Assembly: GCA_964558665.1 (NCBI GenBank)
Contig: CAZLFA010000003.1
Location: 1 to 64,000, forward strand
Direction of reading: 5' to 3'
Length of the DNA stretch: 64,000 bases
DNA from: CAZLFA01 sp964558665
Lineage (GTDB): Bacteria; Desulfobacterota; Syntrophia; Syntrophales; PHBD01
Shown: positions 8,657 through 17,498 of the stretch, piece by piece
Numbering within the stretch: the first letter of the stretch is position 1
Layout of the letters: each line of letters starts with the position of its first letter
Notes under the pieces: model-generated
Told to the model about the DNA's origin: nothing
Databases searched by the model: none
The model's input: the letters and a program-made list of their open reading frames with translations, nothing else
Made by a program: the position numbers and the translations under genes

Positions 8657-8788
8657 ACGGAGTACCCATATAAGTCCGGACTGCAATCGCCTTTCGTTGT
8701 ACACAGCGCTTACAGTCAAACGGCTTTAAAAACGCAGTTGCTGATGATCACGATATGAAAGGCGGAAAGCCATATTCACACGGATTGA

Positions 8789-9043
8789 TTATTTATAAAC
8801 AATTTTCATGACTAAAATATTCAGCCCCAGAACCAGCACTACGCCATTTGCAATAATGATAGGCCACGAATTCAGGATTATGCCATAGATCATCCATGTC
8901 GCAACCCCCAGACAAAACAGAATGAACATTGCGAGGGATATGTCTTTAGTTGATTTTGTTTTCCATGTCCTCACGACCTGCGGGATAAACGAAATTGTCG
9001 TCATTGCTCCGGCGATGTATCCAAGTATGTCGAGAGTGTGCAT
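8789..9043 (-). CDS. SemiSWEET sugar transporter (PQ-loop, MtN3-like)
   Basis: An 84-residue protein with three predicted membrane helices, the exact size of bacterial SemiSWEETs, which dimerise to form a sugar uniporter. The PQ motif is present in helix 1 (F-I-P21-Q22-V), followed by RTWKTKSTKDIS, the canonical loop, and conserved Trp and Asn in the second and third helices (ATWMIYG, IIIANG). Substrates are probably mono- or disaccharides, but this is family knowledge only. No SD stronger than TAAAC is seen upstream. Confidence 0.88.
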   Translation of the reverse strand: MHTLDILGYIAGAMTTISFIPQVVRTWKTKSTKDISLAMFILFCLGVATWMIYGIILNSWPIIIANGVVLVLGLNILVMKIVYK

Positions 9044-9207
9044 TATGTTTACCTTTTGCGGGAAAAAGCATGGAGAGACGGGTTATTTGTCAATAAATAG
9101 TGTTTTAATATTTACATGTTACAATCAGAAACGATCAAATCCTAAATTATTTTGTTTTATGTGTCAATGAGGTTCTGGCAGTTGCAACAGGGCTAAGGAC
9201 GCAACAC

Positions 9208-9243
9208 AAAAAAAGGGTTTCGGCAAATGATATGCCGAAACCC
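9208..9243 (-). terminator. Rho-independent terminator of tRNA-Arg
   Basis: On the minus strand GGGTTTCGGCA (9243-9233) and TGCCGAAACCC (9225-9215) form a perfect 11-bp stem with a 7-base loop, directly followed by seven T residues (complement of 9208-9214). It lies about 14 bases after the encoded CCA of the tRNA. Confidence 0.9.
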
Positions 9244-9256
9244 CTTCTTTTATGTA

Positions 9257-9333
<77 letters not shown>

Positions 9334-9361
9334 ATTTAATTGCTTGTCGGAATTGGGTTGC

Positions 9362-9390
9362 GTCATAGCCGCTTCGATAACATTTGTCAA
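9362..9390 (-). promoter_or_regulatory. Promoter of tRNA-Arg
   Basis: On the minus strand TTGACA (9390-9385) and TATGAC (9367-9362) are separated by exactly 17 bases, and the tRNA 5' end lies 28 bases further on. This is a good sigma70-type promoter for a stable RNA gene. Confidence 0.75.
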
Positions 9391-9407
9391 GGCCAAAGCG
9401 GGCTTTT

Positions 9408-11105
9408 TTACCTCACATACCCCGCTATGCCGTCAAACCGGTATCCTTTCTTTGTCACTCCTTCGCCGCGGGGATCGGTTGTAAAGAAATGGTTGCCGCT
9501 TGAGTAGTTGTACCATCTGTAAAGTTCTCTGCTGTTGGTCAAACGGGAAGTAGCTATATTTCCGATAATACCTTCATAGAAATAGCCGTTTAATGATCTT
9601 CTGCCGCCTGAAGGGTCGGAAGAATAGAATCTGTCTCCCTTCTGCGGGTGATACCAGCGATGGAAACCCGTAGTGCCGGGAGTGCCCGGACCGAAAAGCC
9701 TGAACGCGATGCCCTGTTTCTGATAATTCCCAGCCTGGAGACTTCTTGCTTCCGCCTGCGGATTGGTCGTCAGAAAATAGTCATAACCGCGGGCATATCT
9801 ATATACATCAAGTAATTTTGCAATATTGCCCATCAATACTTCAAGTGACACCTCAACTATTTTCTTTCCCCCGTTGGAGTTGAAGGCGATACAATCGCCA
9901 TGCCATCCGGGAGTTAAATGCTGTGTATCGATTGTAATATTGATAAAGTCGGTTTCGCGGCTCGTCCGGCCGCTGATGGGAAGAACCTTTATCCACTTCG
10001 CGCCGACCTTCGCTACCTCCCTGGAAAATACCCTGACCCCTTCGATGGTATTGTGCCCTTCCTTGCTGATCAGCGATAGCGTATGAGGGCCATCGGCAAG
10101 ACCTTCGGCAACAAGCATCTCCACTTCTTCGTTATGCTCGCTCAGGCATTCAAAGCGGGTCACAAACTTATCATCTATATAAGCTGAAAAGCTTCCGCCG
10201 TCCGGGCTTCGCGAGAACAGCACCGCTATGCCTCTTCCCGCAAATTTTAACTTGAGCGTGCTGTTCGGAGCTCCGGAAACCGGATACCCGCCGGCTTCCA
10301 CCCAGAGTCCGAACATCTCCAGAGACTCCTTCATTGCCTGAGAAGGAGAATATGTCTTGAAGCCTTTCACCGATACATTAAAGAACGATATATAGCGGCC
10401 TTTTTTGATCATCGATCCGCTTTCGGCCTGGATCGCGGGACTGAGATCGACGCTCCATTTCAGCATATCGCGTCCCTTGTTTGTCAAAGCCAGCCTTCTT
10501 GTAACCTGCTCTCCCGCATTGACTGCTCCGAAATCCATTCTTTGCGGATTGACTTCCAGAACGGGTTCGTTTCCTGCCGGGTTGATCTTGAATTTTACAA
10601 AAATGCTGCGGGTGCCGGCGTTGGTTGCTATTTTTAAGGTTTCCCGAAAGGAGCCGGGCGCCAGTTCCTTTTTACAGTTCATTGTTTTGGTTTCCGTTTC
10701 CAGATACAACTGTACAGTGCCGTTGGCACCCTTGGCCTTCGCCTCACCGCCCCCTTTCGCGTGCCTGATCCTGATTTTGACGGCACTGCTTTTCCCTTCC
10801 ACAGTGCCCGATATTTTCTGCTCGTCCTGACAAAACCATCCCTCGGGTTTTAATAATGTCCAGTTCACTGCTCCGGCGCCGAGATTCTTTATGTTGAAAA
10901 CGGCTGTTTCTTCCTTGCCCGGTGCTATGGCCCCCAGATCTATCTCCTTGGGAGAAACGGAAAGAAGCGGTTTTGCGGTTTTGACTTTGCCGTTGTTGGT
11001 TGTTGCCTTTGCAGGCGTCTTGTCCGCAGCAGCTTCAGCCCATGCCTGCGGGATGCCATAAAATACAAGAGCAAGAATTAAGATTGTATAAAAATATCTT
11101 CTCAT
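9408..11105 (-). CDS. Secreted multi-domain surface protein (ASH-like, NPCBM-like, DUF5648-like)
   Basis: A 565-residue exported protein with signal peptide MRRYFYTILILALVFYGIPQAWA. Two tandem beta-sandwich segments of the HYDIN/ASH type follow (LSVSPKEIDLGAIAPGKEE at about 46; LEVNPQRMDFGAVNAGEQ at about 180). A middle domain has GLWVEAGGYP, GGSFSAYIDD and GPHTLSLISKEGHN, which looks like a carbohydrate-binding or jelly-roll module. The C-terminal third has three RWY-type blocks (DYFLTTNPQAE, FHRWYHPQKGDRFYSSDP, YRWYNYSSGNHFFTTDP), as in DUF5648/PF18885 extracellular repeats. No enzyme signature is seen, so adhesion or wall association is likely. It is monocistronic. It ends near the tRNA promoter. 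Confidence 0.7.
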   Translation of the reverse strand: MRRYFYTILILALVFYGIPQAWAEAAADKTPAKATTNNGKVKTAKPLLSVSPKEIDLGAIAPGKEETAVFNIKNLGAGAVNWTLLKPEGWFCQDEQKISGTVEGKSSAVKIRIRHAKGGGEAKAKGANGTVQLYLETETKTMNCKKELAPGSFRETLKIATNAGTRSIFVKFKINPAGNEPVLEVNPQRMDFGAVNAGEQVTRRLALTNKGRDMLKWSVDLSPAIQAESGSMIKKGRYISFFNVSVKGFKTYSPSQAMKESLEMFGLWVEAGGYPVSGAPNSTLKLKFAGRGIAVLFSRSPDGGSFSAYIDDKFVTRFECLSEHNEEVEMLVAEGLADGPHTLSLISKEGHNTIEGVRVFSREVAKVGAKWIKVLPISGRTSRETDFINITIDTQHLTPGWHGDCIAFNSNGGKKIVEVSLEVLMGNIAKLLDVYRYARGYDYFLTTNPQAEARSLQAGNYQKQGIAFRLFGPGTPGTTGFHRWYHPQKGDRFYSSDPSGGRRSLNGYFYEGIIGNIATSRLTNSRELYRWYNYSSGNHFFTTDPRGEGVTKKGYRFDGIAGYVR

Positions 11106-11185
11106 TTCTTATTCCTTTGTTTGTTTGTGTCGAGTAACTAACCTAAACGGCAGCATAAAGCAACGCATTTAAAAAATGAAAAAGC

Positions 11186-11213
11186 TTGACATCGCCAAAT
11201 TATTCGATATATC
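11186..11213 (+). promoter_or_regulatory. Promoter of dprA
   Basis: TTGACA (11186-11191) is followed after 16 bases by TATATC (11208-11213). It lies inside the 5' extension of the open frame, which argues that translation starts at the downstream ATG (11257). Confidence 0.5.
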
Positions 11214-11256
11214 GTCGCCCCTCTTTTTCAGTATCACAACAGACATACCAAATAAT

Positions 11257-12396
11257 ATGCAGAATGAGAATATAAAGTATTGGCTGGCGTTGACACATGT
11301 TGACGGTGTCGGAAGCGCCGGCACGAGATTGCTTCTCGATGCCTGCGGCTCACCGCGCGATGTCTTTGCTGCGACAGCGGAGCGACTCAAGTCAATACCG
11401 GGCATCGGCCGCAAAACGGCGTCCAGGATCAAGGAATTCAAAGACTGGAAATGGGTGGAGCAGGAGATTGACAAAGCGGAGAAAAGCAATGTTGCCATCA
11501 TGACGTGTCACGATCCCGGCTATCCGCAGCGTCTCCTCAATATATACGACTATCCGCCCCTCCTCTACGTCAGGGGTGAGTTCAAACCCGAAGATGTACA
11601 TATTGCCGTGGTCGGATCAAGGGCGGCAAGCACTTACGGCCTCTACACAACGGAAAAGATAAGCCGTGAGTTGGCGCTGAGAGGAATTACCGTTATAAGC
11701 GGCCTGGCAAGGGGCATAGATTCGGCGGCTCATCGCGGCGCACTGGCCGGCAAAGGAAGAACGATCGCCGTTCTTGGCTGCGGAGCGGACGTTGTTTATC
11801 CGTCTGAAAACAAGAGGCTCTATGAGGAAATCACCGACAACGGCGCCATCGTCACGGAGTTTCCATTCGGCACTCCGCCCATGGCGGCGAATTTCCCGGC
11901 AAGAAACCGGATCATCAGCGGCATTTCTCTTGGGGTTGTCGTTGTTGAGGCTACGGATAAAAGCGGCTCTTTGATCACGGCAAGGATTGCGCTTGAACAG
12001 GGACGCGAGGTTTTCGCAGTGCCGGGAAGCATAGATGCCAGAGGTTCCCGAGGGACAAACAAGCTGATCAAAGAGGGCGCCAAGCTTGTTGAATGCGTCG
12101 ACGACATCATCGAAGAGGTTTTGCCCCAGATCGATGCAGATGCATTAAAATCGCAGTGTGTAAAGAAGAAAGCATCCGGCGGCTCTTTTCACAACGACGA
12201 CGCCGCAGATGCAACTGCACCCCTGAAGGAAAGCGAGTTGGCGGTCCTGAAGATGCTCGGCGATCACCCGGCTGATGTGGACGCTCTGATATCCACCTCC
12301 GGATTCAAGGCGGGGGAAATAATGAGCATACTGATGAGCCTGGAACTTGGAGGTTACATCAACCAGTTGCCGGGAAAAAGAATTATCCGGACGTAA
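11257..12396 (+). CDS. dprA: DNA-processing protein DprA
   Basis: DprA loads RecA on incoming single-stranded DNA during natural transformation. With the start at 11257 the product has 379 residues, normal for the family. The open frame runs back to 11176, but that part has no SD and contains a promoter. Visible parts are an N-terminal helix-hairpin-helix (LTHVDGVGSAG, IPGIGRKTASRI), a Rossmann core with VVGSRAASTYG, SGLARGIDSAAHRGAL, LGCGADVVYPSEN and GSLITARIALEQGREVFAVPG, and a C-terminal winged helix (about 315-379). It is followed 34 bases later by topA, as in many bacteria. No other competence genes are in the window. Confidence 0.95.
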   Translation: MQNENIKYWLALTHVDGVGSAGTRLLLDACGSPRDVFAATAERLKSIPGIGRKTASRIKEFKDWKWVEQEIDKAEKSNVAIMTCHDPGYPQRLLNIYDYPPLLYVRGEFKPEDVHIAVVGSRAASTYGLYTTEKISRELALRGITVISGLARGIDSAAHRGALAGKGRTIAVLGCGADVVYPSENKRLYEEITDNGAIVTEFPFGTPPMAANFPARNRIISGISLGVVVVEATDKSGSLITARIALEQGREVFAVPGSIDARGSRGTNKLIKEGAKLVECVDDIIEEVLPQIDADALKSQCVKKKASGGSFHNDDAADATAPLKESELAVLKMLGDHPADVDALISTSGFKAGEIMSILMSLELGGYINQLPGKRIIRT

Positions 12397-12430
12397 AAGA
12401 TACACAATAATATGTTATTCAGGAGCAAGC

Positions 12431-14830
12431 ATGTCAAATTCTCTGATCATTGTCGAATCACCGACCAAGGTGAAAACAATCAAAAAATATCTTCCCTCCG
12501 ACTATGATGTCATGGCGTCGGTCGGGCACATAAAGGATCTGCCCAAGAGCAAGCTCGGCATCGATATTGAGAACAGATTTGAACCGACTTATCTCGTCCT
12601 TGATGCAAAAAAGAAGGTTATCGCCGATTTAAAGAAAGCGGCCAGGAAGGCCGAGAACATTTATCTGGCGCCGGACCCGGACAGGGAAGGAGAGGCTATA
12701 GCCTGGCATATAGCCGAGGAGATAAAAGACAAGAAGAAAAAGATTCATCGCGTCCTGTTCAACGATCTTTCGAAAAACACGGTTCTGGAGGCGATCAGCC
12801 ATCCACGGGAGCTTGATTTCAACAAGTATGAGGCGCAGCAGACAAGAAGGATACTCGACCGTATCGTCGGCTATAAGATAAGCCCCATTCTGTGGGACAA
12901 GGTGAAACGGGGACTGAGCGCAGGCCGTGTGCAGTCCGTGGCTGTGCGCCTTATATGCGATCGGGAAGCCGAAATCGCGAAATTTGTGTCGGAAGAATAC
13001 TGGAACATCATCATCCTCCTAGAAGGAAATGTGCCGCCGCAGTTCGAGGCCAAACTCCTGAAGATCGACGGAAAGAAGGCCAAGGTAACAAATGGAACGC
13101 AGTCTGCAGGCATTGTAGAAGCGCTCAACAAGGCGGCCTTCACGGTTCACAAGCTGGAAAAAAAGGAGGTCAGGAAGACACCGCCGCCGCCCTTTACGAC
13201 CAGCAAGCTGCAGCAGGAGGCATCGCGATGGCTCCACTTCTCGGCCAAGAAAACCATGAGCACTGCCCAGAAATTGTATGAGGGCATAGAACTGGGCAAG
13301 GAGGGCCCCGTCGGCCTCATCACCTACATGAGGACGGATTCCGTGCGTATCTCCGAGGACGCCCTCAAGGCCGTGCGCGACTATATCAAAACCAACTATG
13401 AAAAATCCTATCTGCCGGACAAGGCCCGCGCATACAAAAATAACGCCTCTTCTCAGGATGCCCACGAGGCGATCAGACCCACGTCCATGGAATACCGGCC
13501 GCAGGACATCAAATTACACCTGACGCCGGATCAGTTCCGCCTCTACCAGCTCATTTGGAACAGATTCGTGGCCTGCCAGATGAATCCTGCGGTTTACGAT
13601 CAGACGACAATCGACATCGCCGCCGACAATTATCTGTTTCGCGCCCAGGGTCTGGTCATGAAATTCCCCGGCTTTACTTCAGTATATACGGAAGGGAAGG
13701 ACGACAACGGCGGGAACGGGGAATCAGGAAAAATCCTGCCGGCCGTTGCCGAGGGCGACACACTCAAGCTTCTCGAAATCAAGCCGGAACAAAAATTCAC
13801 CCAGCCCCCGCCCCGGTTTTCCGAGGCTTCACTGGTCAGGGAACTTGAGGAAAAAGGGATCGGACGTCCAAGCACCTATGCGGCAATTCTCAGCACCATT
13901 CAGGATCGTCACTATGCGCAACTGGAAAAGGGAAAATTCTTTCCGACGGAACTGGGTACGCTTGTCAATGAGCTTCTGGTTCACAACTTCCCCAGGATAC
14001 TCGATGTCACCTTCACGGCTGGCATGGAAACCCAGTTGGACATGATCGAGGAAGGAAAGGCCAGCCGCCTGAATGCTCTGAACAGCTTCTATCAGCCTTT
14101 TGAAAACGAACTGAAAAAGGCGAAAACGGATATGCGCAAGGTCAAGGGTGAGGAGACGCCCACGGATCTTGTCTGCGAAAAATGCAGCAGCCCCATGGTC
14201 ATCAAATGGGGGAAAAACGGCAAGTTCCTTGCCTGTTCAAACTATCCGGCATGCAAAAATACGATGAACTTTACTCAGGATGAGAACGGAAAGATTACCC
14301 ACGAGGAGGCCCAGAAGTCGGACGTTGCATGCGAAAAATGCGGCCGCGACATGGTGCTGAAGCGAGGCCGGTTCGGTGAATTTATGGCCTGCTCCGGCTA
14401 CCCGGAATGCAAAAACACGCGCAATCTCAGCGGCCAGACGGATACAAAAAAAGTGGAGGAGCAGATCACCGACACGCCCTGCCCCAAGTGCGGCAGCAAG
14501 ATGGCCATCAAACAGGGAAGATTCGGCCGCTTTCTGGGATGCACGGGATATCCGGAATGCAGGAATATCATGCCGATCAGCCTGGGAATAGCGTGTCCCG
14601 AAGAAGAATGTTCGGGGTTCCTGACCGAAAAGAGATCAAAGCAGGGCAGAACATTCTACAGCTGCTCGAATTACCCGGAATGCAAGTATGCAATCTGGAA
14701 CAAGCCGATTGCCGAGCCCTGCCCGAAATGCGGAGCGACGTTCATTGTGGAAAAGCATTCCGCCAAGACGGGAAGCAGCAAGGCATGCATCGTCAAGGGA
14801 TGCGGATATAAAGAACCGCTGGCACAATGA
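12431..14830 (+). CDS. topA: DNA topoisomerase I
   Basis: A type IA topoisomerase that relaxes negative supercoils. The start at 12431 has the SD CAGGAGC six bases upstream and gives 799 residues. An upstream frame start inside dprA is rejected. TOPRIM is at 1-115 (SLIIVESPTKVKTIKKYL; acidic DPDREGEAIAWH). The active-site Tyr is Y299 in GLITYMRTDS. The C-terminus carries five zinc-ribbon-like units, three with C-x2-C...C-x5-C spacing (CEKCSSPM, CEKCGRDM, CPKCGSKM), one variant CPEEEC, and a last CPKCGATF, which is at the rich end for the family. The stop overlaps the trmFO start (ATGA), so the two are translationally coupled. Confidence 0.97.
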   Translation: MSNSLIIVESPTKVKTIKKYLPSDYDVMASVGHIKDLPKSKLGIDIENRFEPTYLVLDAKKKVIADLKKAARKAENIYLAPDPDREGEAIAWHIAEEIKDKKKKIHRVLFNDLSKNTVLEAISHPRELDFNKYEAQQTRRILDRIVGYKISPILWDKVKRGLSAGRVQSVAVRLICDREAEIAKFVSEEYWNIIILLEGNVPPQFEAKLLKIDGKKAKVTNGTQSAGIVEALNKAAFTVHKLEKKEVRKTPPPPFTTSKLQQEASRWLHFSAKKTMSTAQKLYEGIELGKEGPVGLITYMRTDSVRISEDALKAVRDYIKTNYEKSYLPDKARAYKNNASSQDAHEAIRPTSMEYRPQDIKLHLTPDQFRLYQLIWNRFVACQMNPAVYDQTTIDIAADNYLFRAQGLVMKFPGFTSVYTEGKDDNGGNGESGKILPAVAEGDTLKLLEIKPEQKFTQPPPRFSEASLVRELEEKGIGRPSTYAAILSTIQDRHYAQLEKGKFFPTELGTLVNELLVHNFPRILDVTFTAGMETQLDMIEEGKASRLNALNSFYQPFENELKKAKTDMRKVKGEETPTDLVCEKCSSPMVIKWGKNGKFLACSNYPACKNTMNFTQDENGKITHEEAQKSDVACEKCGRDMVLKRGRFGEFMACSGYPECKNTRNLSGQTDTKKVEEQITDTPCPKCGSKMAIKQGRFGRFLGCTGYPECRNIMPISLGIACPEEECSGFLTEKRSKQGRTFYSCSNYPECKYAIWNKPIAEPCPKCGATFIVEKHSAKTGSSKACIVKGCGYKEPLAQ

Positions 14831-16140
14831 GCCGTCAAGACATCACCATTATCGGCGGAGGACTGGCCGGATGCGAGGCTGCATGGCAGCTTCTCAATCG
14901 TGGCTGCCGGGTTACGGTTCATGAAATGAGGCCGCATCAGAAGTCTCCCGCACATAAGACATCCGGCCTGGCGGAGCTTGTCTGCAGTAATTCTCTGCGT
15001 TCCAACAGTCCGGAAAACGCCGCCGGCCTTCTCAAGGAAGAGATGCGCATCCTGGGCTCGCTTACCATCGAGTCCGCATATCTTACCGCAGTACCCGCCG
15101 GCAAGGCGCTCGCCGTTGACAGGCTTCTGTTCTCATCACTGATTGAACAAAATCTTTCCTCATTTCCCGGATTCAGTCTTGTCCGTGAGGAATGCCGATC
15201 CATACCCGCTGAACGTCCGCTGATCATCGCCAGCGGACCTCTCACTTCCGATGCGCTGGAAAAGGGAATATCCCTTCTCACCGGCGGCAGTCATCTTTAT
15301 TTCTACGATGCCATTTCCCCCATAGTCGAAGCAGACTCAATCGATATGGATAAAGTTTTCTCCGCTTCCCGCTACGCCGACGGGGATGAAGACTATCTGA
15401 ACTGTCCGCTGGAGAAAGACGAATACATAAGATTCTGGGAGGCTGTGGTTGCGGCACAGGAGGTCCCGCTCCGCGATTTTGAAAAAATCAAATATTTTGA
15501 AGGGTGCCTTCCCGTTGAGGTCATCGCCAAGAGGGGCATTGATACTCTGGCATACGGCCCCATGAAACCGGTGGGGCTGACAAACCCCAAAACGGGGCGG
15601 CAGCCCTATGCCGTAGTCCAACTGAGGCGCGAGAACCGGCAGTGCACACTCTACAATATTGTCGGCTTTCAGACAAAGCTTACCTGGCCTGAACAGAAAA
15701 GGATCTTCAGGATGATCCCGGGGCTGGAACGTGCAGAGTTCGCCCGTCTGGGAAGCATTCACCGCAACACCTTCATCAATGCTCCCGCTCTGCTCGACAA
15801 TTCCCTGCAGTTGCGATCCCATGCCGGGATTTTTTTTGCGGGACAGATCACCGGTGTGGAAGGATACATAGAATCAGCCGCCATGGGCTTGCTCGCCGGT
15901 TTGAGCGTTTCCTGCTCTATGAGCGGCAGGACCTTCATCCCCCCCCCTTCAGCAACCGCCCTGGGCGCTCTCCTTAACCACATCACGAAGGCCGATCAAA
16001 AGAACTTTCAACCGATGAATGTCAATTTCGGACTCTTTCCCCCTTTGAAGGACAGAGTTCCCAGAAAGATGCGCGGACATAATTACGCCATGCGGTCGCT
16101 GGAGACGCTGAGAGACTGGAAGTCAAACTGCGGATATTGA
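14827..16140 (+). CDS. trmFO: TrmFO, folate-dependent tRNA (uracil-54-C5) methyltransferase
   Basis: The enzyme makes ribothymidine at position 54 of tRNA using methylenetetrahydrofolate and FADH2. The 437-residue product has the N-terminal FAD loop IIGGGLAGCEAAWQL (about 6-20) followed by VHEMRP, the HKTSGLAELVCSNS block, GPLTSDALE, and C-terminal FAGQITGVEGYIESAAMGLLAG and HITKADQKNFQPMNVNFGLFPP, all diagnostic. Length is normal. The ATG overlaps the topA stop codon by ATGA. TrmFO is the route of most Firmicutes and many deltaproteobacteria, in place of SAM-dependent TrmA. Confidence 0.97.
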   Translation: MSRQDITIIGGGLAGCEAAWQLLNRGCRVTVHEMRPHQKSPAHKTSGLAELVCSNSLRSNSPENAAGLLKEEMRILGSLTIESAYLTAVPAGKALAVDRLLFSSLIEQNLSSFPGFSLVREECRSIPAERPLIIASGPLTSDALEKGISLLTGGSHLYFYDAISPIVEADSIDMDKVFSASRYADGDEDYLNCPLEKDEYIRFWEAVVAAQEVPLRDFEKIKYFEGCLPVEVIAKRGIDTLAYGPMKPVGLTNPKTGRQPYAVVQLRRENRQCTLYNIVGFQTKLTWPEQKRIFRMIPGLERAEFARLGSIHRNTFINAPALLDNSLQLRSHAGIFFAGQITGVEGYIESAAMGLLAGLSVSCSMSGRTFIPPPSATALGALLNHITKADQKNFQPMNVNFGLFPPLKDRVPRKMRGHNYAMRSLETLRDWKSNCGY

Positions 16141-16180
16141 ATAGAAATTGATGATCTTCTCTTAAACAGTCATGATCTGT

Positions 16181-16960
16181 TCAGGAGCGGTAATACTGAT
16201 TGACTCTGGATATGTAGTCTCGTGTTTCCCGCGGTAGCTTATTCGGATATTTTTCCACATTGCCCATACCCCAATTGTAGGCGGCAAGTGCCAGGGATAC
16301 ATCCCCCTGGTAACGGTTGAGCAGGTTTTTCAGGTAGCGGGTTCCGCCCATGATGTTTTCCCTTGCATTGAATGCGTCCTTCACTCCCAGATCCCGCGCC
16401 GTCCCGGGCATGAGCTGCATCAGCCCCATTGCACCTTTGGGCGAAAGGGCATTGCTGTTAAAATTGCTTTCCGTCTTGATCACGCCCTTGATCAGCCTTG
16501 CGTCCACATTATAGGTGCGCGCCGCGTCCTCAATAATTGGATCAATCTCTTTTTTGTTATAGTTTCCGACAATATTTTGAACCGGTCGCCGTGTATTTGA
16601 CGCTTTTGCTTCCTGTTCTTTATCTTCTACCGCCTGATCCGAACCGGGCCGGCTCAGTAATCCGGAATAGACATTAATCGGCAGGCTTTCATCCTTTTCA
16701 TCCACAACGGCAGCCCACAGGCGCGCCATCATTTCCAACTGCATCCTTTTAAGAAGGGCTTCAATTTCCTCTTTTGAAAGACTTACCTTTTCGGGATCAT
16801 ATTCCCCGCTGCCCTCCGTCGTATCAACCAGCGCCTGCAGCACTTCCTTAAAGGCCCCTTTGCCCTCAATTCCGGCTGTCCTTGCACTCTGATTGACGGG
16901 CACAGGATTCAGGGTAGCAAGCATCTGCTTAATTACATTATCTGATGATGTTATCGACAT
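16181..16960 (-). CDS. Lytic transglycosylase (SLT domain)
   Basis: The C-terminal half (about 140-255) is a soluble lytic transglycosylase domain: catalytic E164 in IKTESNFN, then SPKGAMGLMQLMPGTA, GGTRYLKNLL and LALAAYNWGMGNVEKY. The first 130 residues are unassigned, with charged helices and no signal peptide or lipobox visible. Without a Sec signal, export by a flagellar or other specialised machinery is possible, as in FlgJ-linked enzymes. It lies downstream of a small orphan gene in the same direction (71-base gap). Its start has only a weak SD (GGTGAAG). Confidence 0.85.
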   Translation of the reverse strand: MSITSSDNVIKQMLATLNPVPVNQSARTAGIEGKGAFKEVLQALVDTTEGSGEYDPEKVSLSKEEIEALLKRMQLEMMARLWAAVVDEKDESLPINVYSGLLSRPGSDQAVEDKEQEAKASNTRRPVQNIVGNYNKKEIDPIIEDAARTYNVDARLIKGVIKTESNFNSNALSPKGAMGLMQLMPGTARDLGVKDAFNARENIMGGTRYLKNLLNRYQGDVSLALAAYNWGMGNVEKYPNKLPRETRDYISRVNQYYRS

Positions 16961-17031
16961 ACTTCACCAATAGCATGGAAACCGTCTGGTATAACAGTGT
17001 TTATATCAATTTTCGTGCCAGTATGGATTAT

Positions 17032-17319
17032 TTAGGAAAGGCTGTCTTCCGCTTCGGAGAGGTTATGAGTTTCCTCGGCGCTGTTGTCCGGGGTCCCGGA
17101 ATCGGGAATTAATTTCCTGGAAATAATTTCCTGCATTGTATAAAAAGGTCTATCAGAACTGCTTTTGGAGGAGCTGCCTGCTTCTTCGGAAATCGACACC
17201 GAATCGATGGAGGAACGCTGTCCCGCACTTCCCGGCGAATAGTCCGCCTTGATGCGCACCCTGTTTTGCTTGCTGTACGCCTGCAGTGCCGAATCTACGG
17301 AATAAGTTGAAACAGTCAT
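17032..17319 (-). CDS. Small orphan with Ser-rich middle, possibly FlgM-like
   Basis: Starting at 17319 (95 residues) places a good SD (GAGGT, 5 bases upstream), better than the Met at 17331. I do not recognise a family. The segment IDSVSISEEAG recalls the DxVxIS-x-EA motif in small proteins near deltaproteobacterial flagellar genes and at the N-terminus of FlgM-like anti-sigma factors. A C-terminal helix (FYTMQEIISRKLIP) could bind a partner. It is transcribed toward the lytic transglycosylase and divergently from the TPR gene. The flagellar link is inference. Confidence 0.5.
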   Translation of the reverse strand: MTVSTYSVDSALQAYSKQNRVRIKADYSPGSAGQRSSIDSVSISEEAGSSSKSSSDRPFYTMQEIISRKLIPDSGTPDNSAEETHNLSEAEDSLS

Positions 17320-17498
17320 AATCAACCTCAATAATTAATGTTAATTTATACATTAATTCTGAATTTATCAAGATAATAATCTGGAATTCATCTTGCATAC
17401 TGGTATACATATTATTCTGAGTTATTTAATTATTTAACTTTATCCGGATCCTGCCGATATGAAATAGAGAAAGGATTTCTTAAAAGAGGTGCCCTATT

